Positions 19,895 through 30,361 are shown, counted from the stretch's first letter. The stretch: DNA of 64,000 nt from Hyphomicrobium sulfonivorans (GCF_013306565.1 NZ_PZPO01000004.1:310001-374000), one strand, 5' to 3'. Notes: a model not told the origin generated them from the sequence alone. Translations and numbers: made by a program.

Positions 19895-20536
19895 ATGTCG
19901 GACACCTCAACCATCGATCGCCGCGGGCTTCTGCTCGTGCTCTCCTCGCCCTCGGGCGCAGGCAAGACGACGCTGGCGCGCCACCTGATGGCTACGGACA
20001 CCGCCATCTCGATGTCGGTTTCGGTGACGACGCGGCGACCGCGTCCCGGCGAAGTCGACGGCAAGGATTACATCTTCCTGGACGAAGACCGCTTCAAGGC
20101 GATGGCGGACGGCAACGAACTGCTGGAATGGGCGAACGTGTTCGGCAATTTCTACGGCACGCCCCATGCGCCGGTTGAAGCGGCGATCAGCGGCGGCCGT
20201 GACGTACTGTTCGACATCGACTGGCAGGGTGCGCAGCAGCTGTCCGAAAAGATGAAGCACGACGTGGTGCGCGTGTTCATTCTGCCGCCATCGGCGAAGT
20301 CGCTGGAGCAGCGCTTGCGTGCGCGGGCGCAGGACCCGGAAGAGGTCGTGCGTAAGCGGATGGATGCGGCCGCGGCCGAGATCAGCCACTGGCCTGAATA
20401 TGACTATGTAATCGTCAACTCCGATTTGCAGAAGTCGATGGAAGGGCTCAGCGCCATCCTGACCGCCGAGCGGCTGCGGCGCGAGCGGCTGAATGGTTTG
20501 ACAGCGTTCGTGCGGGATTTGCAGCGCGAGCTGTAA
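19895..20536 (+). CDS. gmk: Guanylate kinase
   Basis: Gmk phosphorylates GMP to GDP. The P-loop is seen as SSPSGAGKTT, followed by the GMP-binding region SVSVTTRRPRPGEVDGKDY and an LID-like segment (RLRARAQDPEEVV RKR). The product has 213 residues from the ATG at 19,895; a TTG two codons upstream is the other option. An inverted repeat GGCGTCAC/GTGACGCC (20,569-20,608) follows the gene without a T-run. Confidence 0.95.
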   Translation: MSDTSTIDRRGLLLVLSSPSGAGKTTLARHLMATDTAISMSVSVTTRRPRPGEVDGKDYIFLDEDRFKAMADGNELLEWANVFGNFYGTPHAPVEAAISGGRDVLFDIDWQGAQQLSEKMKHDVVRVFILPPSAKSLEQRLRARAQDPEEVVRKRMDAAAAEISHWPEYDYVIVNSDLQKSMEGLSAILTAERLRRERLNGLTAFVRDLQREL

Positions 20537-20757
20537 ATCTTGCGCGCCGGGCATTAAGCAAGCGCTGGGGCGTCACGCCGCAACCGGGGGCAGAATAGGG
20601 GTGACGCCGTGTTGTCGCCACCGTTTGCAGTGCGCATCACCGGCATGAAAAGCATTCAGCATGCCTGTGCCAGTGTCGACGGGCTGACAGGACAGATCGT
20701 CGGTGCGAGCGTTGCCAGCGTACTAGCCAGCCGGACCATCAGCCTGCGGATAGCCAC

Positions 20758-21972
20758 ATGATGCCCATGCTGTCATCGCTTCGCACTTTGATCCGCAAGG
20801 GCGCTGCGGCCGCCATGCTGACATTGCTGGCGCTGCAGGTGTTGCCGCAGCAGTCGGCGCTGGCCGCAGGGCCTCACCTGCGCAAGATTTCCGATGCAGA
20901 GTTGAAACGCGCCAAGCCGGGCGATGTGTTTCACATCTATCCGCAGATCGGCGGTGCCCCCGAAAATGCCAAGGCATTTCGCATCATCTATCGCTCGACC
21001 GGAGCTGCGGGCGAGCCGATCGCGGTTTCAGGTACGGTGATTTATCCCAACGCATCGGCACCGGCCGGGGGGCGGGATGTTATCGCCTGGGCGCATTACA
21101 CAACCGGCGTTTCATCCCGCTGCGCGCCGACGCTGCTGCCGAACCTTTCGGGCACCATCCCGGGTCTGGAATCGATGCTGGACCGCGGCTATGTGGTCGT
21201 TGCGACCGACTATGAGGGGCTGGGCGTTGCCGGAGTGCATGCCTATCTGGTCGGCAACAGCGAAGCGCAGGCGGTGCTGGATTCGGTGCGTGCCGCCCGT
21301 CACCTTGCTGGCGCCCGCGCAACCCGCCGCTTTGCCGTCTGGGGCCATTCGCAAGGTGGCCACGCGGCGCTGTTCAGCGGCGAGCTGGCGCCCAGCTACG
21401 CGCCGGAGCTGCAACTCGTTGGCATCGCCGCTGCCGCGCCCGCAACCTATCTCGTCGATCTGTTTCGCTCCCAGAAAGACACCATCACCGGTGACAGCCT
21501 GATCGCCATGGCGTTGCTGTCGTGGTCGCGCACCTACAACATACCGCTGGACCAGCTGCTGATGCGGGGTGTGCGCGAGCGCTTCGAGCAGGTGGCTGAG
21601 AACTGTATCCAGTCGATTTCGCAGATGCTGCAGACGTTGAAGCTGGCCCAGCCGCTGAAGCAGAAGTTTCTCAAGGTCGATCCGGTGGAGGTGCCGGAAT
21701 GGCGCGCGCTGATGGAGAGCAATTCGCCGGGCCACGGGGCCATCAAGGTGCCGGTGTTCATCTCGCAGGGCACGGGCGACCGAACCGTGAACTGGGGTCT
21801 GACCACGCGCTACGCCAAAGCGCTGTGCGCCCGGGGCACGCCGGTGACGAGCAAGATATTGAAGGGCGTGAGCCACAGCTTCATCGCCGAAAAAACCGCC
21901 TATGCGGCCGTGCAATGGATGGATCGCCGCTTTGCCGGCAAGCCGGTGGAAAATGACTGCCCGCGCCATTGA
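20758..21972 (+). CDS. Secreted lipase/esterase (LIP family)
   Basis: This 404-residue alpha/beta-hydrolase carries a Sec signal peptide (basic RTLIRKGAAAAM, hydrophobic LTLLALQVLP, then a cleavage site near SALAAG). The nucleophile elbow is GHSQGG at about residue 197. The sequence resembles the secretory lipase family (triacylglycerol lipase-like), with the histidine probably in GVSHSF near the C-terminus and an acid residue in GTGDRTVNWG. The substrate is not determined. It stands alone between gmk and surA, where relatives usually have no such gene, so it may be an accessory insertion. Confidence 0.75.
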   Translation: MMPMLSSLRTLIRKGAAAAMLTLLALQVLPQQSALAAGPHLRKISDAELKRAKPGDVFHIYPQIGGAPENAKAFRIIYRSTGAAGEPIAVSGTVIYPNASAPAGGRDVIAWAHYTTGVSSRCAPTLLPNLSGTIPGLESMLDRGYVVVATDYEGLGVAGVHAYLVGNSEAQAVLDSVRAARHLAGARATRRFAVWGHSQGGHAALFSGELAPSYAPELQLVGIAAAAPATYLVDLFRSQKDTITGDSLIAMALLSWSRTYNIPLDQLLMRGVRERFEQVAENCIQSISQMLQTLKLAQPLKQKFLKVDPVEVPEWRALMESNSPGHGAIKVPVFISQGTGDRTVNWGLTTRYAKALCARGTPVTSKILKGVSHSFIAEKTAYAAVQWMDRRFAGKPVENDCPRH

Positions 21973-22252
21973 TTAACGGCGGCGGATCGAGGGCGGTATT
22001 GGTCAGGCGCCAAGTAATCGCTCGTTGGCAAAATGCGGATCGCGGGTGGGGCGCGGGCCCGCCACGGCAACGCCAATGTTTGTATCAATATAATGGGTGT
22101 GTTACCGCCTTAAGCCTCGAATTTATGCTCAGAACGATGCTGGGGCTTTGAAGCTCCGCCGGGATGGCTGCGATCACGGGGCGGCCAAAATCCAATGCGG
22201 CTTTCGCATCCGGCGGACATCACCTGACCCTGCAAACTGGAACACGAGACGT
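21973..22252. other. Intergenic region upstream of surA
   Basis: This 280-bp stretch has an AT-rich patch near 22,078-22,140 that could hold the surA promoter. No gene is evident. It may contain one breakpoint of the local inversion proposed in the findings. Confidence 0.35.
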
Positions 22253-23425
22253 ATGCCCAAGATCCACAGCCTCCAGCAGCAACATTCCATGGATGGGCAA
22301 GCCGCGCGCAAATCGACCGCGCGTGTCACGCTTTCCTGGCTGGCTCTGGCGCTGACGGCGTCAGCCATGCTGATCGCTCCCGTTGCGATGGCGAAGGGCG
22401 ATGATCGCCCGGTGCAGTCGATCGTTGCGCTCGTCAACGATGAACCGATCACCGGCTATGAGGTTGAGCAGCGCGTGGCACTGGCCATGCTGGGCGCGCC
22501 TGAGGTCCAGAAGAAGCTGCAGGCGAAGCTCAAGTCATCGTCGATGAACGAGCAGTTCAAGGCCTTCGCCATCAAACGGCTACAGGCCAATCCGCCCAAG
22601 AGCGAGGAAGAACAGCAGGCCCGTGTGCGCCAGCTCCAGGGTGAGTTCGTTGAAAGCCTCAAGCGCCAGGTCGAGCGTGAGTACCGGCCGTCGGCCCGAC
22701 AGGCCGCCATCGACGAACTCATCGAGGAGCGCCTGAAGCTGCAGGAAGCCAAGAAGCTGGCAATCGTCACAACGGATGACGATGTCAATCGCATCCTTGC
22801 CGGCATGGCCGAGCGCAACAAGATGACCATCGACCAGTTCGGCGATCACGTAGCCAAGATGGGCTCCAACATTTCGGTGATGCGTGAGCGTATTCGCGCT
22901 TCGCTGTCATGGTCGGATGTGATCCGTCGCAAGTTCGGCCATCAGATCACCGTCACCAGTCGCGAAGTCGACCGGATGGTGGCGACGGCCGAAGGCCAGG
23001 ACGATGTTGAGCTGCGCATCCACCGCATTCTGCTGACCGTGCCGGCCAACGACCAGAAACGGCTTGCTCAGCGGCTGGGCGAAGCGGAGAGTCTTCGCGC
23101 GCGCTTCACCGATTGCAAGAGCATGGAAACCATGGCCCGCGGCATCCCCGGCACACGCTTCGACAGTTTGGGCGATCGCCGCCCGAGCAGTCTGCCGGAG
23201 CCGACACGCAGCCTGCTGCTGAATGCCCATGAGGGTGAGCTGCTGCCCGCGACCATCGGCGAGGGCGGTGTTGAGCTTTGGGCCGTGTGCGGGCGCAAGG
23301 TTATCAAAGCGTCCGAGACCAAGCGCGAGACGGCGCAGAACGAGCTGCGCCAGAAGGAATTTGAAATTCTCTCGCGCAAGCATCTCAAGGATCTGCGCAC
23401 CGACGCTCACATCGAGTTCCGCTGA
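22253..23425 (+). CDS. surA: Periplasmic peptidyl-prolyl isomerase/chaperone SurA
   Basis: SurA escorts outer-membrane proteins such as LptD through the periplasm. The 390-residue product has a signal peptide ending near VAMAKG, an N-terminal SurA chaperone domain (VALVNDEPITGYEVEQRVAL), and a degenerate parvulin-like region around residues 240-350 (LRIHRILLTVPAN...). The frame is open upstream to 22,097; I chose the ATG at 22,253, with 22,289 as the alternative. The stop overlaps the pdxA start by one base (TGATG), so the two are translationally coupled. Confidence 0.85.
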   Translation: MPKIHSLQQQHSMDGQAARKSTARVTLSWLALALTASAMLIAPVAMAKGDDRPVQSIVALVNDEPITGYEVEQRVALAMLGAPEVQKKLQAKLKSSSMNEQFKAFAIKRLQANPPKSEEEQQARVRQLQGEFVESLKRQVEREYRPSARQAAIDELIEERLKLQEAKKLAIVTTDDDVNRILAGMAERNKMTIDQFGDHVAKMGSNISVMRERIRASLSWSDVIRRKFGHQITVTSREVDRMVATAEGQDDVELRIHRILLTVPANDQKRLAQRLGEAESLRARFTDCKSMETMARGIPGTRFDSLGDRRPSSLPEPTRSLLLNAHEGELLPATIGEGGVELWAVCGRKVIKASETKRETAQNELRQKEFEILSRKHLKDLRTDAHIEFR

Positions 23426-24501
23426 TGGCAACGGCGACTGGCAGTATCGGACACGAGCAGACGCGACCCGAGGGCAAATCCAGACGGCCGCTTGCTGTGT
23501 CGATGGGCGATCCCGCGGGCATCGGACCTGAGATCACACTGCGCGCCTGGGCCGATCGCAGCGAATGCGGGCTGGCGCCGTTTGCAGTGTTTGGCGATGC
23601 CGAAACGTTCACCGAGCGCGCGCGTCATCTGGGGCTGAACGTGCCGGTGCAGGCGATTGCCTCCCTGCAGGACGCGGCAAGTGTATTTGCCAAGGCGCTG
23701 CCGGTGGTGCATCGACCGCTGCCGGTACGCGCCCAGCCTGGCGTCCCCGATGGCGCCAACGCTGCCGCAATCATCGGCGCCATCAGCGCTGCGACCGATG
23801 CTGTGCTGCGGGGCGAAGCGACCGCCGTCGTTACTAACCCGATCGCCAAGCACGTGGTGAAAAGCGCGGACTTTCCGTTTCCGGGCCACACGGAGTTTCT
23901 GGCCGCGCTGGCCGAACGCTACAAGGGCCGGCATTTCCGGCCGGTGATGATGCTGGCATCGAAGCAGCTTCGCGTGGTGCCGCTCACCGTTCATTGCGCA
24001 TTGTCCGAAGTGCCGAAGATGATCACCCGGCCGCTGATTTTTGAAACCGTGCGCATCACCTACAACGCATTGAAGCGCGATTTCGGCATCGCCACGCCGC
24101 GCATCGCTATCGCGGGGCTGAACCCCCATGCGGGCGAGGAGGGCACGATGGGGCGCGAGGAGATCGACATCATCGGTCCCGCTATCGCCGATCTGCGCGC
24201 CGAAGGGCTGCTGGTGACAGGTCCGCATTCGGCCGACACGCTTTTCCATGCCGCCGCCCGGCGCAGCTATGATGCGGTGATCGCGATGTATCACGATCAG
24301 GCGCTGATCCCGCTCAAGACCATCGGCTTCGATGAGGGCGTCAACGTCACCTTGGGATTGCCGTTTGTGCGTACGTCGCCCGATCACGGCACGGCGTTCG
24401 ACATCGCAGCGGCGGGACGCGCCTCGGCGACGAGCCTGATCGAAGCGATGCGCATGGCCTCGACCATCGCGGCGGAGCGGGCGGCCACCGCACCGCAATG
24501 A
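23425..24501 (+). CDS. pdxA: 4-hydroxythreonine-4-phosphate dehydrogenase
   Basis: PdxA oxidises 4-phosphohydroxy-threonine in the DXP-dependent pyridoxal phosphate pathway. Family motifs are clear: [12 protein letters not shown] at the N-terminus, [28 protein letters not shown] and [11 protein letters not shown], which supply the metal-binding histidines and aspartate. The 358 residues are slightly longer than usual because of about 20 extra N-terminal residues. It lies in the surA-pdxA-rsmA operon, conserved across Proteobacteria. Confidence 0.95.
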   Translation: MATATGSIGHEQTRPEGKSRRPLAVSMGDPAGIGPEITLRAWADRSECGLAPFAVFGDAETFTERARHLGLNVPVQAIASLQDAASVFAKALPVVHRPLPVRAQPGVPDGANAAAIIGAISAATDAVLRGEATAVVTNPIAKHVVKSADFPFPGHTEFLAALAERYKGRHFRPVMMLASKQLRVVPLTVHCALSEVPKMITRPLIFETVRITYNALKRDFGIATPRIAIAGLNPHAGEEGTMGREEIDIIGPAIADLRAEGLLVTGPHSADTLFHAAARRSYDAVIAMYHDQALIPLKTIGFDEGVNVTLGLPFVRTSPDHGTAFDIAAAGRASATSLIEAMRMASTIAAERAATAPQ

Positions 24502-24559
24502 GCAATCATCTCCGCTCCATCCGCATAACCTTCTCGACAAACGCCGGGCGACAACGCGC

Positions 24560-25471
24560 ATGACAACCGATCCGCGCAACACAGATACGCCGGGCAACGG
24601 TGCACAGACGGCGTCCGACGGACTGCCGCCGCTGCGCGACATCATCAAGACGTTCGAGCTGCGGGCGAAGAAAAGCCTGGGCCAGAACTTCATCCTCGAT
24701 CTCAACCTCACGCGACGCATCGCCCGCGCGGCCGGGCCGCTGGAAGGCCGGACGGTTGTCGAGGTGGGGCCGGGACCGGGCGGGCTGACGCGTGCGCTGT
24801 TCATGGAAGGCGCCGAACGCGTCATCGCAGTCGAGCGCGATGAGCGCACGCGCGGTGCGCTGGACATGATCGCGGCACGCTATCCCGAGCGCCTCAAGAT
24901 ACATTTCGGCGATGCGCTGGAAGCGGACTGGCCATCGCTGCTGGGCACGCAAACGGGCCGGGCCATCATCGTCGCCAATCTGCCCTATGGCGTTGCGACG
25001 CTACTGCTGACCGGCTGGCTTTCCGCCGAGCCATGGCCGCCGTGGTACAGCCGCATGGTGCTGATGTTCCAGAAAGAGGTGGCAGAGCGCATCGTTGCGC
25101 AGCCAGGCTGCAAGGCTTATGGCCGCGTTTCAGTGTTGGCGCAGTGGCGCGCATCGGCGCGCATCGTGCTCAACCTGCCACCGGAAGCCTTCACGCCGCC
25201 GCCCAAGGTGGCCTCGGCGGTCGTCGATCTCATTCCGCACACCGACCCTTCGCCGCCATGCAATCCGAAGGTTCTGGCGCAGGTGACGGCGGCCGCGTTC
25301 GGCCAGCGCCGCAAGATGCTGCGCGCCAGCCTGAAGCAACTTCAGGCCGAACCGGAAGCATTGCTGGAAGCGGCCGGTATTGCCGGCAACCTGCGGGCTG
25401 AAGACCTTTCGGTGAAGGACTTTGCGCGGCTGGCGATGGTGTATGAGCGCGCTTTTCTGCGGCGCGCCTGA
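24560..25471 (+). CDS. rsmA: 16S rRNA dimethyladenosine transferase
   Basis: RsmA (KsgA) dimethylates two adjacent adenosines near the 3' end of 16S rRNA during 30S maturation. The 303-residue protein has the SAM motif [14 protein letters not shown] and the catalytic NLPYG motif, and the typical KKSLGQNF start of the methylase domain near residue 35. About 25 N-terminal residues are extra. It follows pdxA by 58 bp on the same strand. Confidence 0.95.
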   Translation: MTTDPRNTDTPGNGAQTASDGLPPLRDIIKTFELRAKKSLGQNFILDLNLTRRIARAAGPLEGRTVVEVGPGPGGLTRALFMEGAERVIAVERDERTRGALDMIAARYPERLKIHFGDALEADWPSLLGTQTGRAIIVANLPYGVATLLLTGWLSAEPWPPWYSRMVLMFQKEVAERIVAQPGCKAYGRVSVLAQWRASARIVLNLPPEAFTPPPKVASAVVDLIPHTDPSPPCNPKVLAQVTAAAFGQRRKMLRASLKQLQAEPEALLEAAGIAGNLRAEDLSVKDFARLAMVYERAFLRRA

Positions 25472-25490
25472 TGTGCGGCGCGCCGGTGAT

Positions 25491-26036
25491 TTAAGTGCCG
25501 TCTCGCTTGCCGGCTGCGGCATCTCCGGTTGTTCGATCGTCGGCCGTTGATGCCCCGTGGCCGGTAAACAGCCGTAGCGAAGCCGCCAGCAGCAGAATCG
25601 ATATTGGCTTGACCAGCGTCTCCCAGCCCATGCTGCCCTTCTCGGCCCAGTCAGTCGCGAAATCGACCACCAGATAGACGATGATGACGCTGATGAGTGT
25701 CATCTTCAGTTCGTCCATACCGGTAGGGCGCATCCAGGCCGGCAGCTTCAGCCGATCGGCACCGGAGTAGAACACGAATCCGAAGGCAATGGCGTACGAG
25801 AAGATGACCAGCACGATGCCGAACAGGTAGGTGTCGGTCGCTCCCATCACCATCGCGGTGACGATCTTCGGTTCTTCGCCCTTCAGCAGATCTATCGCAG
25901 CGCCGAGCATCTGCAGGCTGGCCTGCAGAAACATGATGATGGCGCCGACCGCTGTGCCGATGGCTGCGACCAGCAACACGAAGCGCAACGAAACCAGGTA
26001 GCGTAGTAACGGCATCTTTCGAAAACCTGCTGGCAT
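25491..26036 (-). CDS. YqhA/UPF0114-family membrane protein
   Basis: This protein of about 180 residues has three or four transmembrane helices and the UPF0114 (YqhA) pattern: FVLLVAAIGTAVGA in the first helix and DTYLFGIVLVIFSYAIAFG in the middle. Its function is unknown. The frame is open to 26,168, but the family N-terminus corresponds to PLLRYLVSLRFVLL; I give the ATG at 26,036, with 26,015 as an alternative. It converges with rsmA, 19 bp away. Confidence 0.75.
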   Translation of the reverse strand: MPAGFRKMPLLRYLVSLRFVLLVAAIGTAVGAIIMFLQASLQMLGAAIDLLKGEEPKIVTAMVMGATDTYLFGIVLVIFSYAIAFGFVFYSGADRLKLPAWMRPTGMDELKMTLISVIIVYLVVDFATDWAEKGSMGWETLVKPISILLLAASLRLFTGHGASTADDRTTGDAAAGKRDGT

Positions 26037-26200
26037 GACATTGGCGACATCGAAACCCGTCTGCGTTCCGATCGGGACCACCCGGTCTGGAGCGCTTCCG
26101 GACGTGGCCGCCGGTTTCCCGACGAGAGCGCCGACAAACGGAACATCGAAAGCCCGGCCGTGATGCAACGGAACGCGGAAAGGCTTAGTATTTGATTGGT

Positions 26201-26250
26201 CGCATTTTCTTGCGACGAACCGGTGCCCACTTCGTCGGAAGATTCTCTAG
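26201..26250. repeat. Palindromic intergenic repeat, copy 3
   Basis: This is a roughly 50-bp element ending CTCTAG. Its arms CGACGAA and TTCGTCG (7 bp, perfect) enclose CCGGTGCCCAC, exactly the loop of the unit at 6971-7016, whose arms differ. It is intergenic, downstream of lptD and upstream of the YqhA-like gene. Confidence 0.75.
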
Positions 26251-26818
26251 CACAGCGTCTGTTACGATTGCCTGAGCAGGGAAGGGTTGGACTGATGGCG
26301 CCAGCCCAGTGCGGCCATCCCGCCTACCAGATGCGCCTTCCGCGCCCGGAGCTGCTGCATAGCGGTGGCAGGATTGGCCACTAAATCGGCGTGAGCATCG
26401 TAGTCGGCCGCAACCGACTCTTGCAGCCGCCAAGCGGCGCTGGGCGCGCAGCGCTCGGCGGGGCAGGGAATGCTTCAGCGCGGCAGGGGTTATAGTTCCT
26501 GCGGGACGCCGGATCGCACGGCCGATCGGATAGCCATCGCACTAGAGATCTGTGGTAAAGCCAGTTACCCGTATTGCAGCAGCAGCCCGGAGTAGCCGCG
26601 CAAAGGCAAACGGCTACATGACAGGAGATCTGGAGAAGTTTGCACTCGGCGTCTCTGCGCCGACTACTCCGCAAATCCCGATCGCTTCGGGCTAACCGCT
26701 GAAAGCGGGTTTAGCGCCAATTTCAGACCGTTGGCGATCCGTAGCAGCTGCGGCGGGCGGGGCGGGTTCCTCAACCACACCGACATACACCGCCGATGCA
26801 ACTCGCTCTCGGCCGGCG
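26251..26818. other. Long non-coding stretch between the repeat and lptD
   Basis: About 570 bp downstream of lptD without a convincing gene; short frames on both strands are compositionally random and lack ribosome-binding sites. In relatives lptD is normally followed closely by surA, which is missing here. Confidence 0.45.
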
Positions 26819-29257
26819 TTACTGCTGCTTGCCGTAATTGCCGCTGAGTGCATCGGTTGAATATCCGAACTCGCCCAGATGCTTGAGCTCAAACCGCAGC
26901 ATGAGCGTCTGGCCGTCGACCAGATTGGGGTTGTGATAGTAGTTGTCGGTGTAAGTAGCGGTCAGCACGAAGCATTCGTCCGCGTACTGCACCTGGAACA
27001 TATCTGAGGCAAGCTGGTCGGCGTCGATGTCATAGCGCATCGCGGCAGCAACGCTCCACCGATCGGTGAGGCGCAGGTTGAGGCTGGCGTAGACGTCTTC
27101 CTGCGATGCGACGATGCCGTTGGTCGGATCGGTGTTCAGGTAGGAATAGATGGCGTTGGCGACGAGCGGACCGAGCGAAACCTGCGCACCGGCGTTCTGG
27201 CTTGCCAGCGCGAAACCATCCTGATCGAACCGCGACTGCGAGATAAGCTGCAGGAACGACCACGGCGCAACGTAGGCACCGAGAACATAATCGGACCGCG
27301 CCGTTTCCAGGCCGCTGTACGGCGTGAAGGTCGGATCGCCCGAAGCGTCAACGCCCGGCTTAGCGTAGGGATTGAAGCCGGCAAGCTGATAGCTCTGACC
27401 TGCGAGGATACGTGCATAGCCGCCCTCGTTGGCCTGGAAGGTATACTGGACGCCAACGTTGGCGCGCGTGCCGGTCTCGATGCGGTCGTAGCCGGAGAAC
27501 TTCGACAGCTCGAACAGATTGGTGTCGTCGAAGACGAGGCTCATGGCGTCTTCGTTCGGCAGGTTGTCCTGCTCGATGTACGCCTGACGGGCGATGATCT
27601 GACCGATCGGCTCGATGACGTGCGAACCACGACCTGAATTCGCAACCCACGGGTAGGCGACGGTAACGCCGCCGGCGGCAAGGCCACGGGCCACCGATGT
27701 GTCATTCACGCCGTTGGGTGCCTGCGGATCGACGTAATTGCTGAGCTGATAGAGATCGCCGCGCAGGTGCGCGAACGGCGTGTAGGTGATGCCGATTGCG
27801 TCCGTCATCCGGCGCCGCCAGTTCACCTCGGTGACCACGCGGTTCATCTGCTCGTTGCCGTAGATGTTGGGGAATACGGCATTGGTCTGGTCGCTGGAGA
27901 ACGCCAGCGCGTTGGTGTTCCACGTCAGCTCGCCACCGAGAACCGGGTCGGCGAACACGTAGTTATAGTCGAGGATCGGGTAGGCGAACGACTGCGCACC
28001 GGTTTGCGGCGTCGACGAATACTGCAGGCTGTTGAACTGATAGGCAGCGATGCTGAAGTAGTTGCGGTCGCCAATGCCTTGCAGGAAGACACTGTTGACG
28101 CGATCCGTCAGCAGCATGTTGTCAAGCTTGTAGAAGCGGCGGAATTCGTCGTCGCTTTCGACGGTGACATCCCAGCCGAATTTCCACCAGCTCGACAGCG
28201 AGAACAGACCACGCGTTTCGAGGCTGCCGCGCCAGCCGTTGTACTGCTCGCGATCGACGATGGCGGACGGCAGATCGGCCCAGTCCTGATCGATGCCGGC
28301 GCCACGGATGAAGTACTTGCCGTTTTCAGTGCGGTGGCGCCATTCACCCTGCCAGAGCACGCCCTGACGGCTGGAATACATCGGGTAGAAGGTGAAGTCG
28401 TAATTCGGCGCCAGCGCGAAATAGTAAGGGATCGTCGTCGTGTAGCCGAGCGTAGTCGAGCTACCCGGCTGCGGCATCAGGAAGCCGGACTTGCGCTTCA
28501 CCGACGGATCAGCGTGCTCGAAGTAGGGCATGTAGAGGATCGGCACGCCGAACAGCTCGAAGCGCGCATCCTGATAGCTGATGGTGGCTGCGGCCTGATC
28601 GTGGGTGACGGTAGCGGCGCTCAGACACCACAGCGGCGGCATCCCGCCTTCTGATTTACAGGGCGTGAAGCGGCCATTGGTGAATACGGTGGTGTTGCCG
28701 CCCTTGCGGGTGGCGCGCTCGGCGGCGATGCGGGTGTCGTCGGCAGCCACGATGGAGAGCTGCGAAACGAATCCGTCGCGGAAATCATCGGTCAGGGTCA
28801 GACGGTCGGAGCGCACGACGTTGCCGTTGGGCTCCTTCAGGATCACGTTGCCCATGGCGGTCAGCGTGTTGGCCGACTGATCGTAGATCACCTGGTCAGC
28901 GGTGAGGACGTAGTTGTTGTAATAGATTTCGACGTTGCCGCGCGCGATCACGCGGTTGCCGCCGTTGTCATAGATCAGTTCGTCGCCCTGTAGATAGAGC
29001 GGCTGCGACTTGTCGAGATTGCGCGACGGCCCGACCAGGCTCTGTTTCGGGAACGAGCTCTGTTTCTGGACATCGGGCGCCAACGTAGACGGATCTTGGG
29101 CGTAGGCTCGGGAAAGTAACGCGTCAGGGGCAACGAACAGCGGAGCAAGCAACACAGCGAGCACAGCCAGACGCACCCCGCCGGCAACCTTACGTTGCCC
29201 GCAGGTGACGCGTGACGATCCGCAACCCTCATGCGGTGCCCGCGTATCACGCATCAC
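26819..29257 (-). CDS. lptD: LPS-assembly outer-membrane protein LptD
   Basis: LptD with LptE inserts lipopolysaccharide into the outer leaflet. The 812-residue protein has a signal peptide (hydrophobic LAVLAVLLAPLFVAPDALL, cleavage near SRAYA), an OstA/LptA-like jellyroll at about residues 80-210, and a C-terminal 26-strand barrel region rich in alternating aromatics. Cysteines at FTPCKSEGG, LWCLSA and ECFVLT could form the interdomain disulfides. Translation starts at GTG or ATG (29,257 or 29,254) immediately after the lptG stop, with AGGAGG inside the end of lptG, so the two are coupled. Confidence 0.93.
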   Translation of the reverse strand: MMRDTRAPHEGCGSSRVTCGQRKVAGGVRLAVLAVLLAPLFVAPDALLSRAYAQDPSTLAPDVQKQSSFPKQSLVGPSRNLDKSQPLYLQGDELIYDNGGNRVIARGNVEIYYNNYVLTADQVIYDQSANTLTAMGNVILKEPNGNVVRSDRLTLTDDFRDGFVSQLSIVAADDTRIAAERATRKGGNTTVFTNGRFTPCKSEGGMPPLWCLSAATVTHDQAAATISYQDARFELFGVPILYMPYFEHADPSVKRKSGFLMPQPGSSTTLGYTTTIPYYFALAPNYDFTFYPMYSSRQGVLWQGEWRHRTENGKYFIRGAGIDQDWADLPSAIVDREQYNGWRGSLETRGLFSLSSWWKFGWDVTVESDDEFRRFYKLDNMLLTDRVNSVFLQGIGDRNYFSIAAYQFNSLQYSSTPQTGAQSFAYPILDYNYVFADPVLGGELTWNTNALAFSSDQTNAVFPNIYGNEQMNRVVTEVNWRRRMTDAIGITYTPFAHLRGDLYQLSNYVDPQAPNGVNDTSVARGLAAGGVTVAYPWVANSGRGSHVIEPIGQIIARQAYIEQDNLPNEDAMSLVFDDTNLFELSKFSGYDRIETGTRANVGVQYTFQANEGGYARILAGQSYQLAGFNPYAKPGVDASGDPTFTPYSGLETARSDYVLGAYVAPWSFLQLISQSRFDQDGFALASQNAGAQVSLGPLVANAIYSYLNTDPTNGIVASQEDVYASLNLRLTDRWSVAAAMRYDIDADQLASDMFQVQYADECFVLTATYTDNYYHNPNLVDGQTLMLRFELKHLGEFGYSTDALSGNYGKQQ

Positions 29258-30361
29258 TCAGCCATCCTCCTGGTGCAGCAGTACTGAAGCCGAGACAATC
29301 ATCACTAGGACCACGGGCAACCAGATGGCGGCCCAAGGGGGCGCCAAGCCAGCAACACCGATTTGTCGGGAGACTTCCATCAGAAGAAAGAAGCCGAACC
29401 CCCCCACCAGTCCTGTGATGACCATAGTCTGGATGCCACCACCGCGGAATGACCGCAACGACACAGTGGCCGCTAAAAGGACCATTGCCGCGCATAAGAA
29501 TGGCCTTGACAGGAGCGCCTCGTACTGGACCTCAAGCCGGCTTGCAGAAAGCTTCGCTTTTTCAGCCACTTCGATCAGCGCCGGCAATTCCCAGAACGAC
29601 ACCGACAACAGCGTGCCCAGCGCGTCACTCACACGCTCCGGTGTAAGGTATGTGGACACAAGGTAGATATCGAATTTTTCCGGCTCGCGTCCAAGGCGAA
29701 CCACCCACGCTTCCTTCACCTCCCAGTAGCCCTCGTGCAGGTCGGCGCTCTTGCCGTCGACTCGTTCGACGAAGCGTCCATCGCCGTCGAACACGAACAC
29801 CGACACCCCGAGCAGGGACAGGCCGCGGTTCTTGGCAATGGCGGCGCTCATCACCGATTGCCCATCGGCGCCGTTCTGGCGCAGCCACGAGGAGCCCGAC
29901 CGGGAGCGGAGAAGATTCGTTTCGCGTCCGAAGACTTCGGCGAACAGATCCTCCGACAGATCACGGCCAGCCGCGGCGAGGGGATTGAACACCGTGACAG
30001 TGAGCGCGCCGACGATGAAGGCGACGAGAATGCCCGGCCGCAGAAACTGCCAGACGGACATGCCGCCGGCCCGCATGACGGTCAGTTCGCTCGAACGGCT
30101 GAGGTTGAGCAGCGCCATAATGGCGCCGACCAGGACCGCGAACGGAATGAGGATCTCGACGTAGGCGGGCAGGCGCAGCAGCGCGATGCCCACCAGCATA
30201 TAGAGAGGGACGTCGCCGCCCTTGCCAGACTGGCGTAAAAGCTCAACGAAATCGATGAGATAGATCAGGATCGAGCACAGCAGCATCGTCGCCAGAATGC
30301 CCATCAGGAACTTGCCGGCGATATAGCGTCCAAGGGTGCGGGTTCGGAATACGCCGATCAT
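29258..30361 (-). CDS. lptG: LPS export permease LptG
   Basis: LptG pairs with LptF as the membrane part of the LptB2FG ABC transporter that extracts LPS from the inner membrane. The 367 residues show six transmembrane helices, two groups of three, around a periplasmic beta-jellyroll (about residues 130-270). It starts with a basic RTLGRYIAGKFL segment. Its start overlaps lptF by 4 bp (ATGA) and its stop abuts lptD. Confidence 0.93.
   Translation of the reverse strand: MIGVFRTRTLGRYIAGKFLMGILATMLLCSILIYLIDFVELLRQSGKGGDVPLYMLVGIALLRLPAYVEILIPFAVLVGAIMALLNLSRSSELTVMRAGGMSVWQFLRPGILVAFIVGALTVTVFNPLAAAGRDLSEDLFAEVFGRETNLLRSRSGSSWLRQNGADGQSVMSAAIAKNRGLSLLGVSVFVFDGDGRFVERVDGKSADLHEGYWEVKEAWVVRLGREPEKFDIYLVSTYLTPERVSDALGTLLSVSFWELPALIEVAEKAKLSASRLEVQYEALLSRPFLCAAMVLLAATVSLRSFRGGGIQTMVITGLVGGFGFFLLMEVSRQIGVAGLAPPWAAIWLPVVLVMIVSASVLLHQEDG

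Noticed and set aside
23407-24867. 486-codon minus-strand frame over pdxA and rsmA
   Set aside because: Both genes on the plus strand are fully supported by motifs; this frame has no start signal or recognisable domain.
26185-26674. Small frames in the gap downstream of lptD
   Set aside because: No ribosome-binding site, irregular composition, and one runs through the palindromic repeat.
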